A stretch of DNA of 64,000 nt from Metarhizobium sp017305935 (GCF_029601685.1 NZ_JARRIR010000003.1:310001-374000); one strand, 5' to 3'; positions 1 to 8,683 are shown, numbered from the stretch's first letter. The notes: a model not told the origin generated them from the letters alone. Translations and numbers: made by a program.

Positions 1-615
1 GAGGGCCGGCGACCTGTGCATCTTTGGATTGTCGAATTTCGGGATCGGCGACGGGTCCATGACATAGCGGCCCTCGACCTTGACCGGATAGGCATAAGTG
101 GTGGCGATATGGCCGTGCTGGGCGATGTCCTCGTAAAGCTTGACGTGGATCAGCCCGTATTCGGCAAGACCGTGCATGACGCGGGTCTCGGTTTCGCGCG
201 GTTCGAGGAAACGCAAGGGTTCGGGGATCGGCACCTGATAGACGATCGTCTGGCCGGCCCGCAGCGGCGCCTCGGGAATACGGTGGCGGGTCTGGATGAT
301 GGTCGCGTCGGAGGTCTTCGTCGTCGTTGCCACATTGGCGACCTTGGCGAAGAAGGCGCGGATCGAGACGGCATTGGTGGTGTCGTCGGCGCCCTGGTCG
401 ATGACCTTCAGAACGTCGTCCGGCCCGAGGATCGAGGCGGTGACCTGCACGCCGCCAGTGCCCCAGCCATAGGGCATCGGCATTTCGCGCGAGGCGAACG
501 GCACCTGATAGCCGGGAACGGCAATCGCCTTCAGGATGGCGCGGCGGATCATCCGCTTGGTCTGTTCGTCGAGATAGGCGAAATTATACGCCGGCAAAGT
601 GGGAGCGGCACTCAT
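1..615 (-). CDS. phnJ: PhnJ, C-P lyase radical-SAM subunit (partial, runs off left edge)
   Basis: This is the first 205 codons of PhnJ, the radical SAM enzyme of the C-P lyase core complex that cleaves the carbon-phosphorus bond of 5-phosphoribosyl-1-phosphonates. The visible protein opens MSAAPTLPAYNFAYLDEQ and carries the family stretch PYGWGTGGVQVTASILGPDD. The cysteines that bind the iron-sulfur cluster are in the C-terminal part and lie beyond the window, so they cannot be checked. The start codon overlaps the phnI stop in an ATGA junction, as expected of a translationally coupled operon. It is partial because of the window edge, with no sign of decay. phnK and later genes presumably follow outside. 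Confidence 0.95.
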   Translation of the reverse strand, partial: MSAAPTLPAYNFAYLDEQTKRMIRRAILKAIAVPGYQVPFASREMPMPYGWGTGGVQVTASILGPDDVLKVIDQGADDTTNAVSIRAFFAKVANVATTTKTSDATIIQTRHRIPEAPLRAGQTIVYQVPIPEPLRFLEPRETETRVMHGLAEYGLIHVKLYEDIAQHGHIATTYAYPVKVEGRYVMDPSPIPKFDNPKMHRSPAL

Positions 616-1712
616 TCTGCGGCCTCGCGGGTGGCGTGTTCGTTTGCTTCGCGGCGCAGGGTGCGCAGCAGATCCAGCTCGGCCTGGAAATCGACGTAAT
701 GCGGCAGCTTCAGATGCTCGACGAAGCCGGTCGCCTGCACGTTGTCGCAATGTTCGAGGACGAATTCCTCATCCTGCGCCGGGGCATTGCGCTGCTCACC
801 GAACTCGTCGGCCCGCAGCGCCCGGTCGACGAGGCTGACGGCCATCGCCTTGCGTTCGCTCTGGCCGAAGACGAGGCCGTAACCGCGCGTGAAGCGCGGC
901 TCGCCATCCGGCCCGCCGCCCTTGCCACCTTTGAATTGCGAGACCATCTGGCATTCGGTGACGCGCACGCTGCCGACGCGCACGGCAAAGCCCAGTTCCG
1001 GCACATCGATCTCGACATCGACCATGCCGATGCGGATTTCGCCGACGAAGGGATGGGTGCGGCCATAGCCGCGCTGGGTGGAATAGCCGAGCGCCAGCAG
1101 AAAACCCTCGTCGCCGCGCGCCAAGGCCTGAAGGCGCAGATCGCGCTCGACCGGATAGGCCGTGGCGCTGCGGGTGAGGTCCGCAGGCTCCGCGTCACCC
1201 AGCACATCCGGCTCGATCAACCCTTGCCCATCGAGAATATCGGTGACGCGCGGGCAGGCCGTGTTGTCCTCACGCTCTCGGCGCAGCGGCTCGGCGACCG
1301 GCACGTCGCCGGCCATGGCCGGGTCGATCAGGCGATGGGTGTAGTCGAAGGTGGGGCCGAGAAGTTGGCCGCCGGGGATGTCCTTGAAGGTGGCGGAGAC
1401 GCGGCGTTCGATGCGCATGGCGTTGGTTTCCAGCGGTTTTGCGTTGCCGAAGCGGCTCAGCGTCGTGCGATAGGCGCGCAGTAGAAAGATTGCCTCGATG
1501 AGATCGCCGCGCGCCTGGCGTACCGCCATGGCTGCCAGTTCCGGATCGTAAAGCGAGCCCTCGGACATCACCCGGTCGACGGCCAGCGACAATTGCGAGG
1601 CGATCTGCTCGATACCGAGCGCCGGCACGGACCGGTCGCCACGGCGGCGATCCGCCATCAGCGCATGGGCATTTTCGATGGCCTTTTCGCCACCCTTCAC
1701 CGCAACATACAT
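612..1712 (-). CDS. phnI: PhnI, C-P lyase core / phosphonate nucleosidase subunit
   Basis: A 366-residue protein that matches PhnI in length and content, starting MYVAVKGGEKAIENAHALMA. In the C-P lyase pathway PhnI, helped by PhnG, PhnH and PhnL, displaces adenine from ATP with a phosphonate to give a ribose triphosphate phosphonate. Family-typical stretches include SEGSLYDPELAAMAVRQARG near residue 50 and FLLALGYSTQRGYGRTHPF in the second half. It starts three bases after the phnH stop and its own stop overlaps the phnJ start, so the four genes form a compact operon. It is cytoplasmic and intact. Confidence 0.95.
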   Translation of the reverse strand: MYVAVKGGEKAIENAHALMADRRRGDRSVPALGIEQIASQLSLAVDRVMSEGSLYDPELAAMAVRQARGDLIEAIFLLRAYRTTLSRFGNAKPLETNAMRIERRVSATFKDIPGGQLLGPTFDYTHRLIDPAMAGDVPVAEPLRREREDNTACPRVTDILDGQGLIEPDVLGDAEPADLTRSATAYPVERDLRLQALARGDEGFLLALGYSTQRGYGRTHPFVGEIRIGMVDVEIDVPELGFAVRVGSVRVTECQMVSQFKGGKGGGPDGEPRFTRGYGLVFGQSERKAMAVSLVDRALRADEFGEQRNAPAQDEEFVLEHCDNVQATGFVEHLKLPHYVDFQAELDLLRTLRREANEHATREAAE

Positions 1713-1715
1713 GGA

Positions 1716-2321
1716 TCAGACCTCCGTCAGTCGCGTGGTGCGCGGCAAGGCCGAAACCCGGCTGCCGCAAACGAGGAGAATATCGAGCCCCAGCGGATAG
1801 AGCGCCGCATTGGCCTGCATCGCCGCCACAAAACCCGCCGGCAGACCGCGCGGCGCGATGCGCGCCTGTGTTTCGATGCCGGGGCCGGTGAGGATCAGCT
1901 CCGCCCCGCCCTCAAGCGCCTCGACCGGCAGCAGAAGCGTCGCCGAGGCATCGGGATAGGAAGAGGTGCCGGTGGAAAAGCGCCGCCAGTCGGTCACCGC
2001 GCTTCCCCTGGCGAGCACGGCGAAAGCGGCCTGTTGCGGATCAGCCATGACCGGCGCGCCGGTCTGGAATTCGACCCAGGCGATGGCGGCCTCGGCATCC
2101 TCCACCTCGAACCAGACGGGGCTGTCGTAATCGGCAAGTGCTGCAAGGAAAGCGGCGGCGGCCGTCTCCAGCGGTGCGGGGGCCGAAACCGGCTCGGCCA
2201 GATCGACAATCGTGCCCGGCCGCGCCATCGCGTCCATCACCGAACGGAAGGCGGCCTGCGCGCCAAAAACCGGGCTTTCGAAACCGCCTTCGTAAGCGGC
2301 GCTATGGGTTGTCGCCTGCAT
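1716..2321 (-). CDS. phnH: PhnH, C-P lyase core subunit
   Basis: A 201-residue PhnH, beginning MQATTHSAAYEGGFESPVFG. PhnH is a structural subunit of the PhnGHIJ core and shares a fold with PLP-dependent transferases but lacks a cofactor-binding lysine. The early segment AFRSVMDAMARPGTIVDLAE is highly typical of the family. Its ATG shares one base with the phnG stop codon, a common coupling arrangement in phn operons. The length is the usual one. No disruption is visible. Confidence 0.94.
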   Translation of the reverse strand: MQATTHSAAYEGGFESPVFGAQAAFRSVMDAMARPGTIVDLAEPVSAPAPLETAAAAFLAALADYDSPVWFEVEDAEAAIAWVEFQTGAPVMADPQQAAFAVLARGSAVTDWRRFSTGTSSYPDASATLLLPVEALEGGAELILTGPGIETQARIAPRGLPAGFVAAMQANAALYPLGLDILLVCGSRVSALPRTTRLTEV

Positions 2322-2773
2322 CAGTCTTCTCCACGGACCATGGTGAAGAAATCGACGCGAGTCGCCTCCACCTCCTCCACCCGCCGGCGGCGCTCCTCGG
2401 CTTCCGCTTCCAGCGCCGGGGCAACGAAACGTGTCTCGACGGTCGCCCGCCAGTCGTCGCGCTGGGCAAGCGCATCGAGGTGGGCGACCATGCGCGCCTT
2501 TTCCATATCGCGGCCGAGCAGCACGGCATGGCCGATCTCGCCGCTTTCCAGCCGCACCGTGGCGCGGGTCACCGTCGCCTCGCCGAGATTGAAAGGCTGG
2601 CCGCCGCCGCCGATGCGACCGCGCAGCATGACCATGCCGATTTCGGGGCCGCGCACCGGCAAGGCCTGCGGCATGGTGGCGGAGAGCGCCTCATAGGCCT
2701 GCGCCAGCGGCCGGGTCGCGGCGGTCAGCAGAGCGTCGAGCACGCGTTTTCGATCGGGGATGGTTGCCTGCAT
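2321..2773 (-). CDS. phnG: PhnG, C-P lyase core subunit
   Basis: A 150-residue PhnG and first gene of the phn operon in this window. It begins MQATIPDRKRVLDALLTAAT and has the family region PEIGMVMLRGRIGGGGQPFN followed by LGEATVTRATVRL. PhnG joins PhnH, PhnI and PhnJ in the heterooctameric core that prepares phosphonates for bond cleavage. The Shine-Dalgarno sequence is weak. A Pho-box-like site 67 bases upstream points in this direction, which suggests induction by phosphate starvation, while the divergent phnF gene suggests substrate-linked repression. Confidence 0.94.
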   Translation of the reverse strand: MQATIPDRKRVLDALLTAATRPLAQAYEALSATMPQALPVRGPEIGMVMLRGRIGGGGQPFNLGEATVTRATVRLESGEIGHAVLLGRDMEKARMVAHLDALAQRDDWRATVETRFVAPALEAEAEERRRRVEEVEATRVDFFTMVRGED

Positions 2774-2790
2774 AGGAACAATCTTTATTT

Positions 2791-2806
2791 GTCTAGTTGT
2801 CTATAC
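2791..2806. promoter_or_regulatory. Candidate PhnF operator in the phnG-phnF divergent region
   Basis: The spacer between phnG and phnF contains GTCTAGTT immediately followed by GTCTATAC. The second unit (2799-2806) fits the GTNTANAC consensus known for HutC-type GntR regulators, the subfamily PhnF belongs to, and the first unit is a degenerate copy. The position, between the two divergent starts and close to phnG, suits a repressor site. Binding is inferred, not shown. Confidence 0.5.
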
Positions 2807-2839
2807 ATTTGATCTGATCTAGGTTTTAACACCGAGGCC

Positions 2840-2857
2840 ATGACGGCTTGATGACAA
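2840..2857 (-). promoter_or_regulatory. Pho-box-like PhoB site upstream of phnG
   Basis: Read on the minus strand the site is TTGTCAT-CAAG-CCGTCAT. This matches the Pho box CTGTCAT-N4-CTGTCAT at 12 of 14 conserved positions with the exact 11-base repeat spacing. It lies 67 bases upstream of the phnG start and is oriented toward it. PhoB activation of phn operons is well established in enteric bacteria and rhizobia; its action here is inferred from the match. Confidence 0.6.
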
Positions 2858-2875
2858 CGTTCGAAGGTTGAAGAC

Positions 2876-3655
2876 ATGAGCCCTGAAACAGACGGCATCG
2901 CGCTCTGGCGGCGCGTCGCCGACGATATTCGCAGCGCCATCCATGACGGCAGCATCACTGCCGCCCTGCCGCCGGAAACCGATCTCGCCAGCCGCTTCGG
3001 CGTCAATCGCCATACCGTGCGACGGGCGATTGCGGCGCTCGCCGCGGAGGGGCTGGTACGGGCCGAGCGCGGGCGCGGCACCTTCGTCAATGCCGCCAAG
3101 CCGCGGATCGTCTACCCCATCGGCGCGCGCACGCGCTTTTCGGAAAGCATGGTGAAACAGTCGCTGGAGCCGTCGGGCCGTCTGATCCGGGCCGAGCGCG
3201 TGACGGCCGATGCGACCATGGCCGAGCTTCTCGATTGCCGGCCGGGCGCCGCCCTGCACCGGCTGGAAAGCCTCGCCGTCGTCGAGGGCGTGCCCTTGTC
3301 GCGCTCGGTGTCGCATTTTTCGGCCGAGCGTTTTCCCGGCATCATCGATGCCTATGCCGAGACCGGCTCGATCACCGAGGCGCTGAAGCGCGAGGGCCTG
3401 TCGGATTATCGCCGCCGCCAGACGCGGCTGACCGCCGAGCGTGTCTCGATGAAGGACGCCGCCCTGCTGAGCTGCCCCTCCGACGCCATCGTCTTGATTA
3501 GCCGCGCCGTCGACGAAGATCTGGAGGGCTGCCCGGTGCAGGTCATCCGCACCAAATTCCTCGCCGACCGGATGGAACTGGTGCTGGAAAACACGACGAC
3601 CCCGCAAGCCGCTGACCGGTGGCGAAATGCGGTCGCCAATGTCATGGCGAAATGA
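2876..3655 (+). CDS. phnF: PhnF, GntR/HutC-family regulator of phosphonate genes
   Basis: A 259-residue transcription factor with an N-terminal GntR winged helix-turn-helix (about residues 8-75, including DLASRFGVNRHTVRRAIAAL and AERGRGTFV) and a C-terminal UTRA effector domain (about 95-240). This is the HutC/PhnF layout. It is divergent from phnG and probably represses the phn operon until its effector accumulates. The effector cannot be deduced. The ATG at 2876 follows a gap of 102 bases that carries the candidate Pho box and operator. Confidence 0.9.
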   Translation: MSPETDGIALWRRVADDIRSAIHDGSITAALPPETDLASRFGVNRHTVRRAIAALAAEGLVRAERGRGTFVNAAKPRIVYPIGARTRFSESMVKQSLEPSGRLIRAERVTADATMAELLDCRPGAALHRLESLAVVEGVPLSRSVSHFSAERFPGIIDAYAETGSITEALKREGLSDYRRRQTRLTAERVSMKDAALLSCPSDAIVLISRAVDEDLEGCPVQVIRTKFLADRMELVLENTTTPQAADRWRNAVANVMAK

Positions 3656-3900
3656 TGACGCCATCAAAACAAATGGAATATTTTCCTCAGTATCCTCATT
3701 CTATATACTGAAAATGGCTATTTTTCGGCTTAGCCCTTTCGAATTAAAAGCATAATCTTTCACAAAAATGCTTTATTCGGGATGAAATTACCCTTTCGCC
3801 TGTGGCCGCCCGATGCAGCGGCGGCCTCGCCCGGAAGCGCATGGCGTGCCGTCCGCATCGACATGCCATGCCGCCGGGCATCTGCAAAAGGGGGATTGCC
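3656..3900. other. AT-rich intergenic region
   Basis: A noticeably AT-rich spacer between phnF and the M15-like gene, with several A/T runs around 3660-3790. No convincing open frame, RNA gene or terminator is visible. The promoter of the downstream gene presumably lies here. Confidence 0.4.
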
Positions 3901-4380
3901 ATGCGTCCTGTTCTTTCGATTGCCTTGACCTGCCTGCTCACCCTGTCCTTCCTCGCCACCGGCGAAGCCCGGGAGAAGCGGCGCAAGGCCAGACTGCCCA
4001 CGCACAGTGTTTCGCTTGCCTATGCGACCCAGACCGTCAGCGTCCGCACCGGCTGTTTTTCACCGCGCCTGCAAAGCATTCTCGCCCATATCGGTGCGCG
4101 CACCGGCCGCCGTCCGCTAGTGACCTCGGGCCATCGGCCGCGCTCGGCGCGCAGCGGCTCGCTGCACCGCACCTGCCAGGCAGCCGATATCCGCGTGCCC
4201 GGCGTTTCCGAGCGGTCGATCATCGCCGCCGCCCTTTCGGCGCCCGGCATCGGCGGCGTCGGGCGATATTGCAACGGCATCATCCATGTCGATACCGGCG
4301 CGCGCCGTAACTGGGCCTATTGCGGCAAAGGCAAGGGCGGCTTGCTCAGCGCCCGTCGGCATGTCGCGCGGCAAGGCTGA
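3901..4380 (+). CDS. Exported D-Ala-D-Ala-carboxypeptidase-like protein (peptidase M15A/YcbK type)
   Basis: A 159-residue protein. The chosen start at 3901 gives a clean signal peptide (MRPVLSIALTCLLTLSFLAT, then GEA) and follows a GGGGG-containing ribosome site. An in-frame upstream ATG at 3802 would bury the signal peptide. The mature part has the M15-type pattern of metal ligands: SGHRPRS, LHRTCQAAD (His-x6-Asp) and IIHVD near the C terminus. Such proteins are periplasmic zinc peptidases acting on peptidoglycan or small periplasmic relatives of them. Two cysteine pairs may form disulfides. Substrate and physiological role are unknown. Confidence 0.7.
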   Translation: MRPVLSIALTCLLTLSFLATGEAREKRRKARLPTHSVSLAYATQTVSVRTGCFSPRLQSILAHIGARTGRRPLVTSGHRPRSARSGSLHRTCQAADIRVPGVSERSIIAAALSAPGIGGVGRYCNGIIHVDTGARRNWAYCGKGKGGLLSARRHVARQG

Positions 4381-4406
4381 GGCCTTTCCATCCGCGCGCT
4401 TCAGCC

Positions 4407-4898
4407 TCAGGGGTCGCTTGCCGCGACATAGAGCGCGGCAAGCGCCTCGAAGCCCTGCTGATCTTCATTGGTGAAGCGGCCGGGAAGCGGGCTGTCGAGA
4501 TCGAGCACGCCGAAGACGGCGCCATCGCGGATCAAAGGCACCACGAGTTCCGAGCGCGAGGCGGAATCGCAGGCGATATGGCCGGGAAAGGCATGAACAT
4601 CCGGCACCAGCAGGCTGCGGCCCTTAGCCACCGCGCCGCCGCACACGCCCTTGCCGACGGGAATGCGCACGCAGGCGACCTTGCCCTGGAAGGGGCCGAG
4701 CACCAGCTCACTTGGCGTCTTCAGGAAATAGAAGCCGGTCCAGTTGAGATCCGGCACGGCGTCATGGATCAGCGCCGAGAGATTGGCGGCATTGGCGATG
4801 GCGTCGCGCTCGCCCTGTAACAAGCCGCCGGCCTGGGCAAGTAGTTCGCGATAAAAGCCGGCCTTGTCACCGGCTTCGATTTTCTGGGCTACAAACAT
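4407..4898 (-). CDS. msrC: Free methionine-(R)-sulfoxide reductase, GAF-domain type
   Basis: A 163-residue single GAF domain protein starting MFVAQKIEAGDKAGFYREL. The fRMsr family reduces free methionine-R-sulfoxide with thioredoxin. The three conserved cysteines are present: one in KVACVRIPVG, one ten residues later in KGVCGGAV and one in GHIACDSASRSELVVP. The start at 4898 is preferred because a GAGGA ribosome site precedes it and the length then matches the family; an upstream ATG at 4964 adds 22 poorly conserved residues. It is cytoplasmic and stands alone. Confidence 0.88.
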   Translation of the reverse strand: MFVAQKIEAGDKAGFYRELLAQAGGLLQGERDAIANAANLSALIHDAVPDLNWTGFYFLKTPSELVLGPFQGKVACVRIPVGKGVCGGAVAKGRSLLVPDVHAFPGHIACDSASRSELVVPLIRDGAVFGVLDLDSPLPGRFTNEDQQGFEALAALYVAASDP

Positions 4899-4977
4899 GG
4901 CCGTCCTCGATTTTTGCCGATCATAGCCGGTCGGGACCGCTGGTGAAACCGCGTTCCGCGCCATCGCTGGACATGCT

Positions 4978-5484
4978 TTACTTCCGCTGTAAGGCGATAT
5001 TGCTGGTGACGACGGTCTTTCCGGATGCAGGGTCGCGGTCGGTGATCGTCAAGGTCAGGCCGCGCTGGCCGACGCGGTTGACGAGCAGGGTGGCGTCACG
5101 GTCGCCGTTGAGCGGCTTGGCCCAGCGGATCGCCAGCCGCAGGGCATTGCCGCGCCGGGTGCCGGAAAGCGCGGCCGGGCCGGAGCGGGCGCCGGTATAG
5201 ATGCCGCTGTAGCGCGTGCCCGATACCTTGAGATCGGCACCGACGCTGCGCGAGACCAGCACCAGTCCCCGGCAACGGCCGTTCAGCGAGAGGGTGGTGG
5301 CCGAAGAGGTGGCATTGAACGTGCAGTTCACCTTGATCGTGCTCGAATTGGTGCGCAGCCGCACCGTTCCCTGCCCGCTATAGGCCCCCTGCAACCCCTT
5401 CAGAAAATCGCCCTCGCCGGCGGCATGCGAGACGCCGGGAACGGCCAGGAATATGAGCGGGATCAGGAAGGCGAATCTGGGCAT
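4978..5484 (-). CDS. Unknown exported protein, about 168 residues
   Basis: I do not recognise a named domain. The start at 5484 yields a typical signal peptide (MPRFAFLIPLIFLAVPGVSHA then A). The mature region is short-repeat-like, rich in Thr, Ser, Gly and Arg, with alternating polar and hydrophobic residues suggesting a beta-rich fold. Two cysteines (in KVNCTFNA and NGRCRGL) could form a disulfide. A longer in-frame extension to 5790 runs into low-complexity sequence and would hide the signal peptide. A periplasmic location is inferred. The 262 bases between it and spoVR hold no clear feature. Confidence 0.65.
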   Translation of the reverse strand: MPRFAFLIPLIFLAVPGVSHAAGEGDFLKGLQGAYSGQGTVRLRTNSSTIKVNCTFNATSSATTLSLNGRCRGLVLVSRSVGADLKVSGTRYSGIYTGARSGPAALSGTRRGNALRLAIRWAKPLNGDRDATLLVNRVGQRGLTLTITDRDPASGKTVVTSNIALQRK

Positions 5485-5746
5485 TTTCGGCTCCGCGCGA
5501 TGGGGTTCATCGTCATCGAACGCGGCGGCGGGAGTGAAGTTCCCTTGAAAGCGCGGCGAAGGAGCGGCGCGAGAGCCGCCTCGTGCTTGAAAAAGCGGCG
5601 CGGCATATCGCTTCTCCCTTAAGGGAAAAAAGGATTTCGACGCGGGTGTGCCACATGCCCGGCTGGCGCGCGTCCCGCGCGCTGGCGGAAGAGGCGCGCA
5701 GGCAAAATGAGCGAGAGGGCTTGGGCTGGCATCGAAGCCCCTGCCC

Positions 5747-7279
5747 TCACGGCACGGAGTGCTCGTAGAGCGTCGCCCCGGACGTTGCATCGACCCCGGC
5801 GAGGCTGACTTCGTAGCCCCAGAGGCGGCGGATGTGGGTCAGCGTGGCGTTGCGGTTGGCCTCTTCCAGCAACATGCCGCTCTTGATCGTGTGGCGCAGG
5901 CGGAGCTGGCGGTCGCCGAGCAGGTCGACGTCGATGACCTGGATGTCCGGGCGGTTGGCGCCGGGATCGTAGGCGCGGGCAAGGGCGGCGCGGACGTTGG
6001 CGTAGCCGCGCTCGTTGTGGATCGAGGCCACCTCCAGGAACCGGTCGGTAGCCCGGTCGGAAAGGTGGAACAGGCGCAATTTGCGCATCAGGGCCGGGCT
6101 TAGGTATTGCAGGATGAAGGATTCGTCGCGGTGGTTTTCCCAGGCGTCGATCAGCGTGCCCATCCAGTCGCCATTGCCGGCGATATCCGGAAACCAGTCG
6201 CGGTCCTCGGCGGTCGGCTTCGTGGAAATGCGCTCGATGTCCTGCATCATCGCAAAGCCCAGCGCATAGGGGTTGATGCCGGAATAGCGCGGATCGTCGA
6301 AGCCCGGCTGGAACACGACATTGGCATGGCTCGCCAACAGCTCCAGCATGGCGCCCTCGCTCATCCGGCCCTGGTCGAACAGCCGGTTGATGATCGTGTA
6401 ATGCACGAAGGTGGCGCAGCCCTCGTTCATCACCTTGGTCTGGCTCTGCGGGTAGAAATACTGGGCGATGACGCGGACGATGCGCAGGATTTCCCGCTGC
6501 CACGGCTCCAGGATCAGGCTGTGCTTTTCGAGGAAATAGAGCAGGTTTTCTTCGGGAAGGTTCAGCACCTTCTTGCGCTCCAGCGCCTCGCGCTCGGCTT
6601 CCTCGATGCCGTTGCTGCCGGCCGCCGTCGGCAGGGTACGCCACAGGTCGCTATAGGTCTGCTCCTCGTATTCCAGCCGCTCGCGCGCCCGCTCCGTCAC
6701 CTTTTCCGAGGACAGGCGCGGCGGGCGGCGATAATGGAAGACGCCCTGGTCCATCAGCGCATGCGCCGAATCGAGGATCTCCTCCACCGCATGCGTTCCA
6801 TGCCGCTCCTCGCAGCGGGCGATGTATTTCTTGGCGAAATCCATGTAGCCGAGAATGGCGCCGGCATCCGTCCATTGCCGGAAAAGATAGTTGTTCTTGA
6901 AGAAATGATTGTGGCCGAAGGAGGCGTGCGCGGTCACCAGCGCCTGCATCGGCATGGTGTTTTCTTCCATGAGATAGGTGATGCAGGGGTTGGAATTGAT
7001 CACCAGCTCATAGGCCAGCCCTCGCCTGCCCTTGCGGTAAAGCTGGCTTTCGAAGACGAAACGCTTGCCGAACGACCAGTGCTGATACATCAGCGGCATG
7101 CCGATCGAGGAATAGGCGTCGAGCATCTGCTCCGACGAGATGATCTCGATCTGGTTGGGATAGACGTCGAGACCCATCTCGCCGAGCGCGATTTCCTCGA
7201 TGGCGTCATAGGCGCGCGACAGCGTCGAGAAGTTCCATTCCGATCCGCTAAACAGCAGGCTGGAGGCTGGCTTTGCCAT
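5747..7279 (-). CDS. spoVR: SpoVR family protein (YcgB)
   Basis: A 510-residue member of the SpoVR/YcgB family, starting MAKPASSLLFSGSEWNFSTL. Characteristic segments include NQIEIISSEQMLDAYSSIGM, MYQHWSFGKRF, YELVINSNPCITYLMEENT and FGHNHFFKNN. The biochemical role is unknown; in many proteobacteria the gene is co-expressed with prkA and yeaH in the stationary or general stress response, and in Bacillus a relative affects the spore cortex. It begins 12 bases after the yeaH stop and is the last gene of a three-gene operon. It is intact and of normal length. Confidence 0.93.
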   Translation of the reverse strand: MAKPASSLLFSGSEWNFSTLSRAYDAIEEIALGEMGLDVYPNQIEIISSEQMLDAYSSIGMPLMYQHWSFGKRFVFESQLYRKGRRGLAYELVINSNPCITYLMEENTMPMQALVTAHASFGHNHFFKNNYLFRQWTDAGAILGYMDFAKKYIARCEERHGTHAVEEILDSAHALMDQGVFHYRRPPRLSSEKVTERARERLEYEEQTYSDLWRTLPTAAGSNGIEEAEREALERKKVLNLPEENLLYFLEKHSLILEPWQREILRIVRVIAQYFYPQSQTKVMNEGCATFVHYTIINRLFDQGRMSEGAMLELLASHANVVFQPGFDDPRYSGINPYALGFAMMQDIERISTKPTAEDRDWFPDIAGNGDWMGTLIDAWENHRDESFILQYLSPALMRKLRLFHLSDRATDRFLEVASIHNERGYANVRAALARAYDPGANRPDIQVIDVDLLGDRQLRLRHTIKSGMLLEEANRNATLTHIRRLWGYEVSLAGVDATSGATLYEHSVP

Positions 7280-7291
7280 CTCTTTGTCCCT

Positions 7292-8614
7292 TCACCGGCG
7301 CATCTGCACGGCCTGATGCCGGGCAAAGAGTTTGCGGAACACGGGATAGATGTCGGAGGGCCGGGCGATGCGGGTCATCTGGAAATTCGCCACCTCGCCA
7401 TCCACCATGCGATAGGCCCGCCACAGCGAGGTGCCGTTGTCGGTGGTGCCGAAGATTTCGCTCTCGCGCTCGTCGATGATCTCGACATAGGCGTAATACT
7501 GGCAGAGCTTCATCAACTCGTCGCGCAGCAGCGTGGCGCAGCGCTCGGAATCGCCGGTGGCGTTGTCGCCGTCCGAGGCCTGGGCGGCATAGATGTTCCA
7601 GATATTGGAGGGATAGCGGTCGAGGATGATGCGCTGCATCTCCTCCAGCGCCGTGGAAACGATGGTGCCGCCGCTCTGCTTGCTGAAGAAGAAGGTCTCC
7701 TCGTCGACCTCGTGCGCCTCGTCGGTGTGGCGGATGAAGACGATGTCGATGCGCTGATAGCGGCGCTTGAGGAACAGGTGCAAGAGCACGAAGAAGCGCT
7801 TGGCGAGGTCCTTTTCGCGCTCGCCCATCGAGGCGGAGACATCCATAAGGCAGAACATGACAGCGCTGGCATTGGGCACCGGCTGGCGGTCGAAGCGGTT
7901 GAAGCGCACGTCGACGGGATCGACATACGCGATGCGCTTGCGCCGCCGCTCCAACAGGTCTAGCTCCTCGCGCAGACGCGCCAGCCGGCGGCGCTGCGCC
8001 TGGGTCGGCGGCCGGACCTGCTCCAGTTCGGCGATCTCGTCGGCCACTGCCTGGAATTCGGTCTCGCTCGGGCGACGGAGCGCAATGCGCCGGCCGAAAC
8101 TGTTGCGCATGGTGCGGCCGATATTGATGTTGCTCGGCGTGCCCGAGGTGGTGAAGCCGACGCGATGCGGCTTGTAGGTCACGGTTTCCTTGAGGTTGAG
8201 CTTGATGAGGTCGGGAAGCTCCAGATCCTCGAAGAACAGGTCCAGCACCTCCTCGCGCGACAGCACGAACAGGAATTCGTCGTCGCTTTCGCCGCGCCCG
8301 GCGCCCTTGCCGGCGCCACCCCCGCCTCCGCCGCTTTCCTGCTTGCCGATGCGGTCGCCGGGGGAAAAGCTTTCGTTTCCGGGCAGGACGTGGTGGCGCT
8401 CGCCGCTGCCGGGCGCATGGCGGAAGCTCGGCTCGTCGGCGCCGCGTCGCGGCACCGGCACGCCATGGGCGGCGTCGACATCGGCGATCTTGTCGGATTT
8501 GACCTGATCGCGGATCGCCCGCTTTAATTCGTCATGCACACGCTTGAGGAAACGTTGCCGGTTGCCGAGGCTGCGGTCCTTCGGATTCAGCCGGCGATCG
8601 ATGAAATTCGGCAT
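7292..8614 (-). CDS. yeaH: YeaH/YhbH family protein (DUF444)
   Basis: A 440-residue DUF444 protein beginning MPNFIDRRLNPKDRSLGNRQ. The N-terminal third is charged and includes a poly-glycine stretch (about residues 94-101). The C-terminal half resembles a von Willebrand factor A domain, with DVSASMGEREKDL as a MIDAS-like DxSxS motif. Members are paired with the PrkA kinase and SpoVR; the Bacillus homologue acts in sporulation. It lies between prkA (69 bases upstream) and spoVR. The molecular function is not established. Confidence 0.92.
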   Translation of the reverse strand: MPNFIDRRLNPKDRSLGNRQRFLKRVHDELKRAIRDQVKSDKIADVDAAHGVPVPRRGADEPSFRHAPGSGERHHVLPGNESFSPGDRIGKQESGGGGGGAGKGAGRGESDDEFLFVLSREEVLDLFFEDLELPDLIKLNLKETVTYKPHRVGFTTSGTPSNINIGRTMRNSFGRRIALRRPSETEFQAVADEIAELEQVRPPTQAQRRRLARLREELDLLERRRKRIAYVDPVDVRFNRFDRQPVPNASAVMFCLMDVSASMGEREKDLAKRFFVLLHLFLKRRYQRIDIVFIRHTDEAHEVDEETFFFSKQSGGTIVSTALEEMQRIILDRYPSNIWNIYAAQASDGDNATGDSERCATLLRDELMKLCQYYAYVEIIDERESEIFGTTDNGTSLWRAYRMVDGEVANFQMTRIARPSDIYPVFRKLFARHQAVQMRR

Positions 8615-8632
8615 GGGCCAGTCCCCGCTCCC

Positions 8633-8668
8633 GAGCGTTTCCGCCTGTTTCAGAGGACGGAAACGCTC
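8633..8668 (-). promoter_or_regulatory. Hairpin between prkA and yeaH
   Basis: A perfect 11-base inverted repeat (GAGCGTTTCCG / CGGAAACGCTC) with a 14-base loop fills much of the 69-base gap between prkA and yeaH. On the transcribed minus strand it is not followed by a T run, so it is not a standard terminator. It more likely acts as an mRNA processing or stabilising element that could set different levels of kinase and YeaH. Confidence 0.6.
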
Positions 8669-8683
8669 TTGCTTTTCGCCTTG

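Noticed and set aside
4862..4869. CCTTGTCA half-sites, also at 8679 and (as TGACAAGG) 60169
   Set aside because: They lie in coding sequence and lack the second arm, so they were not counted as parS copies.
6107..7963. A 618-codon plus-strand frame
   Set aside because: Antisense to spoVR and yeaH, both firmly identified.
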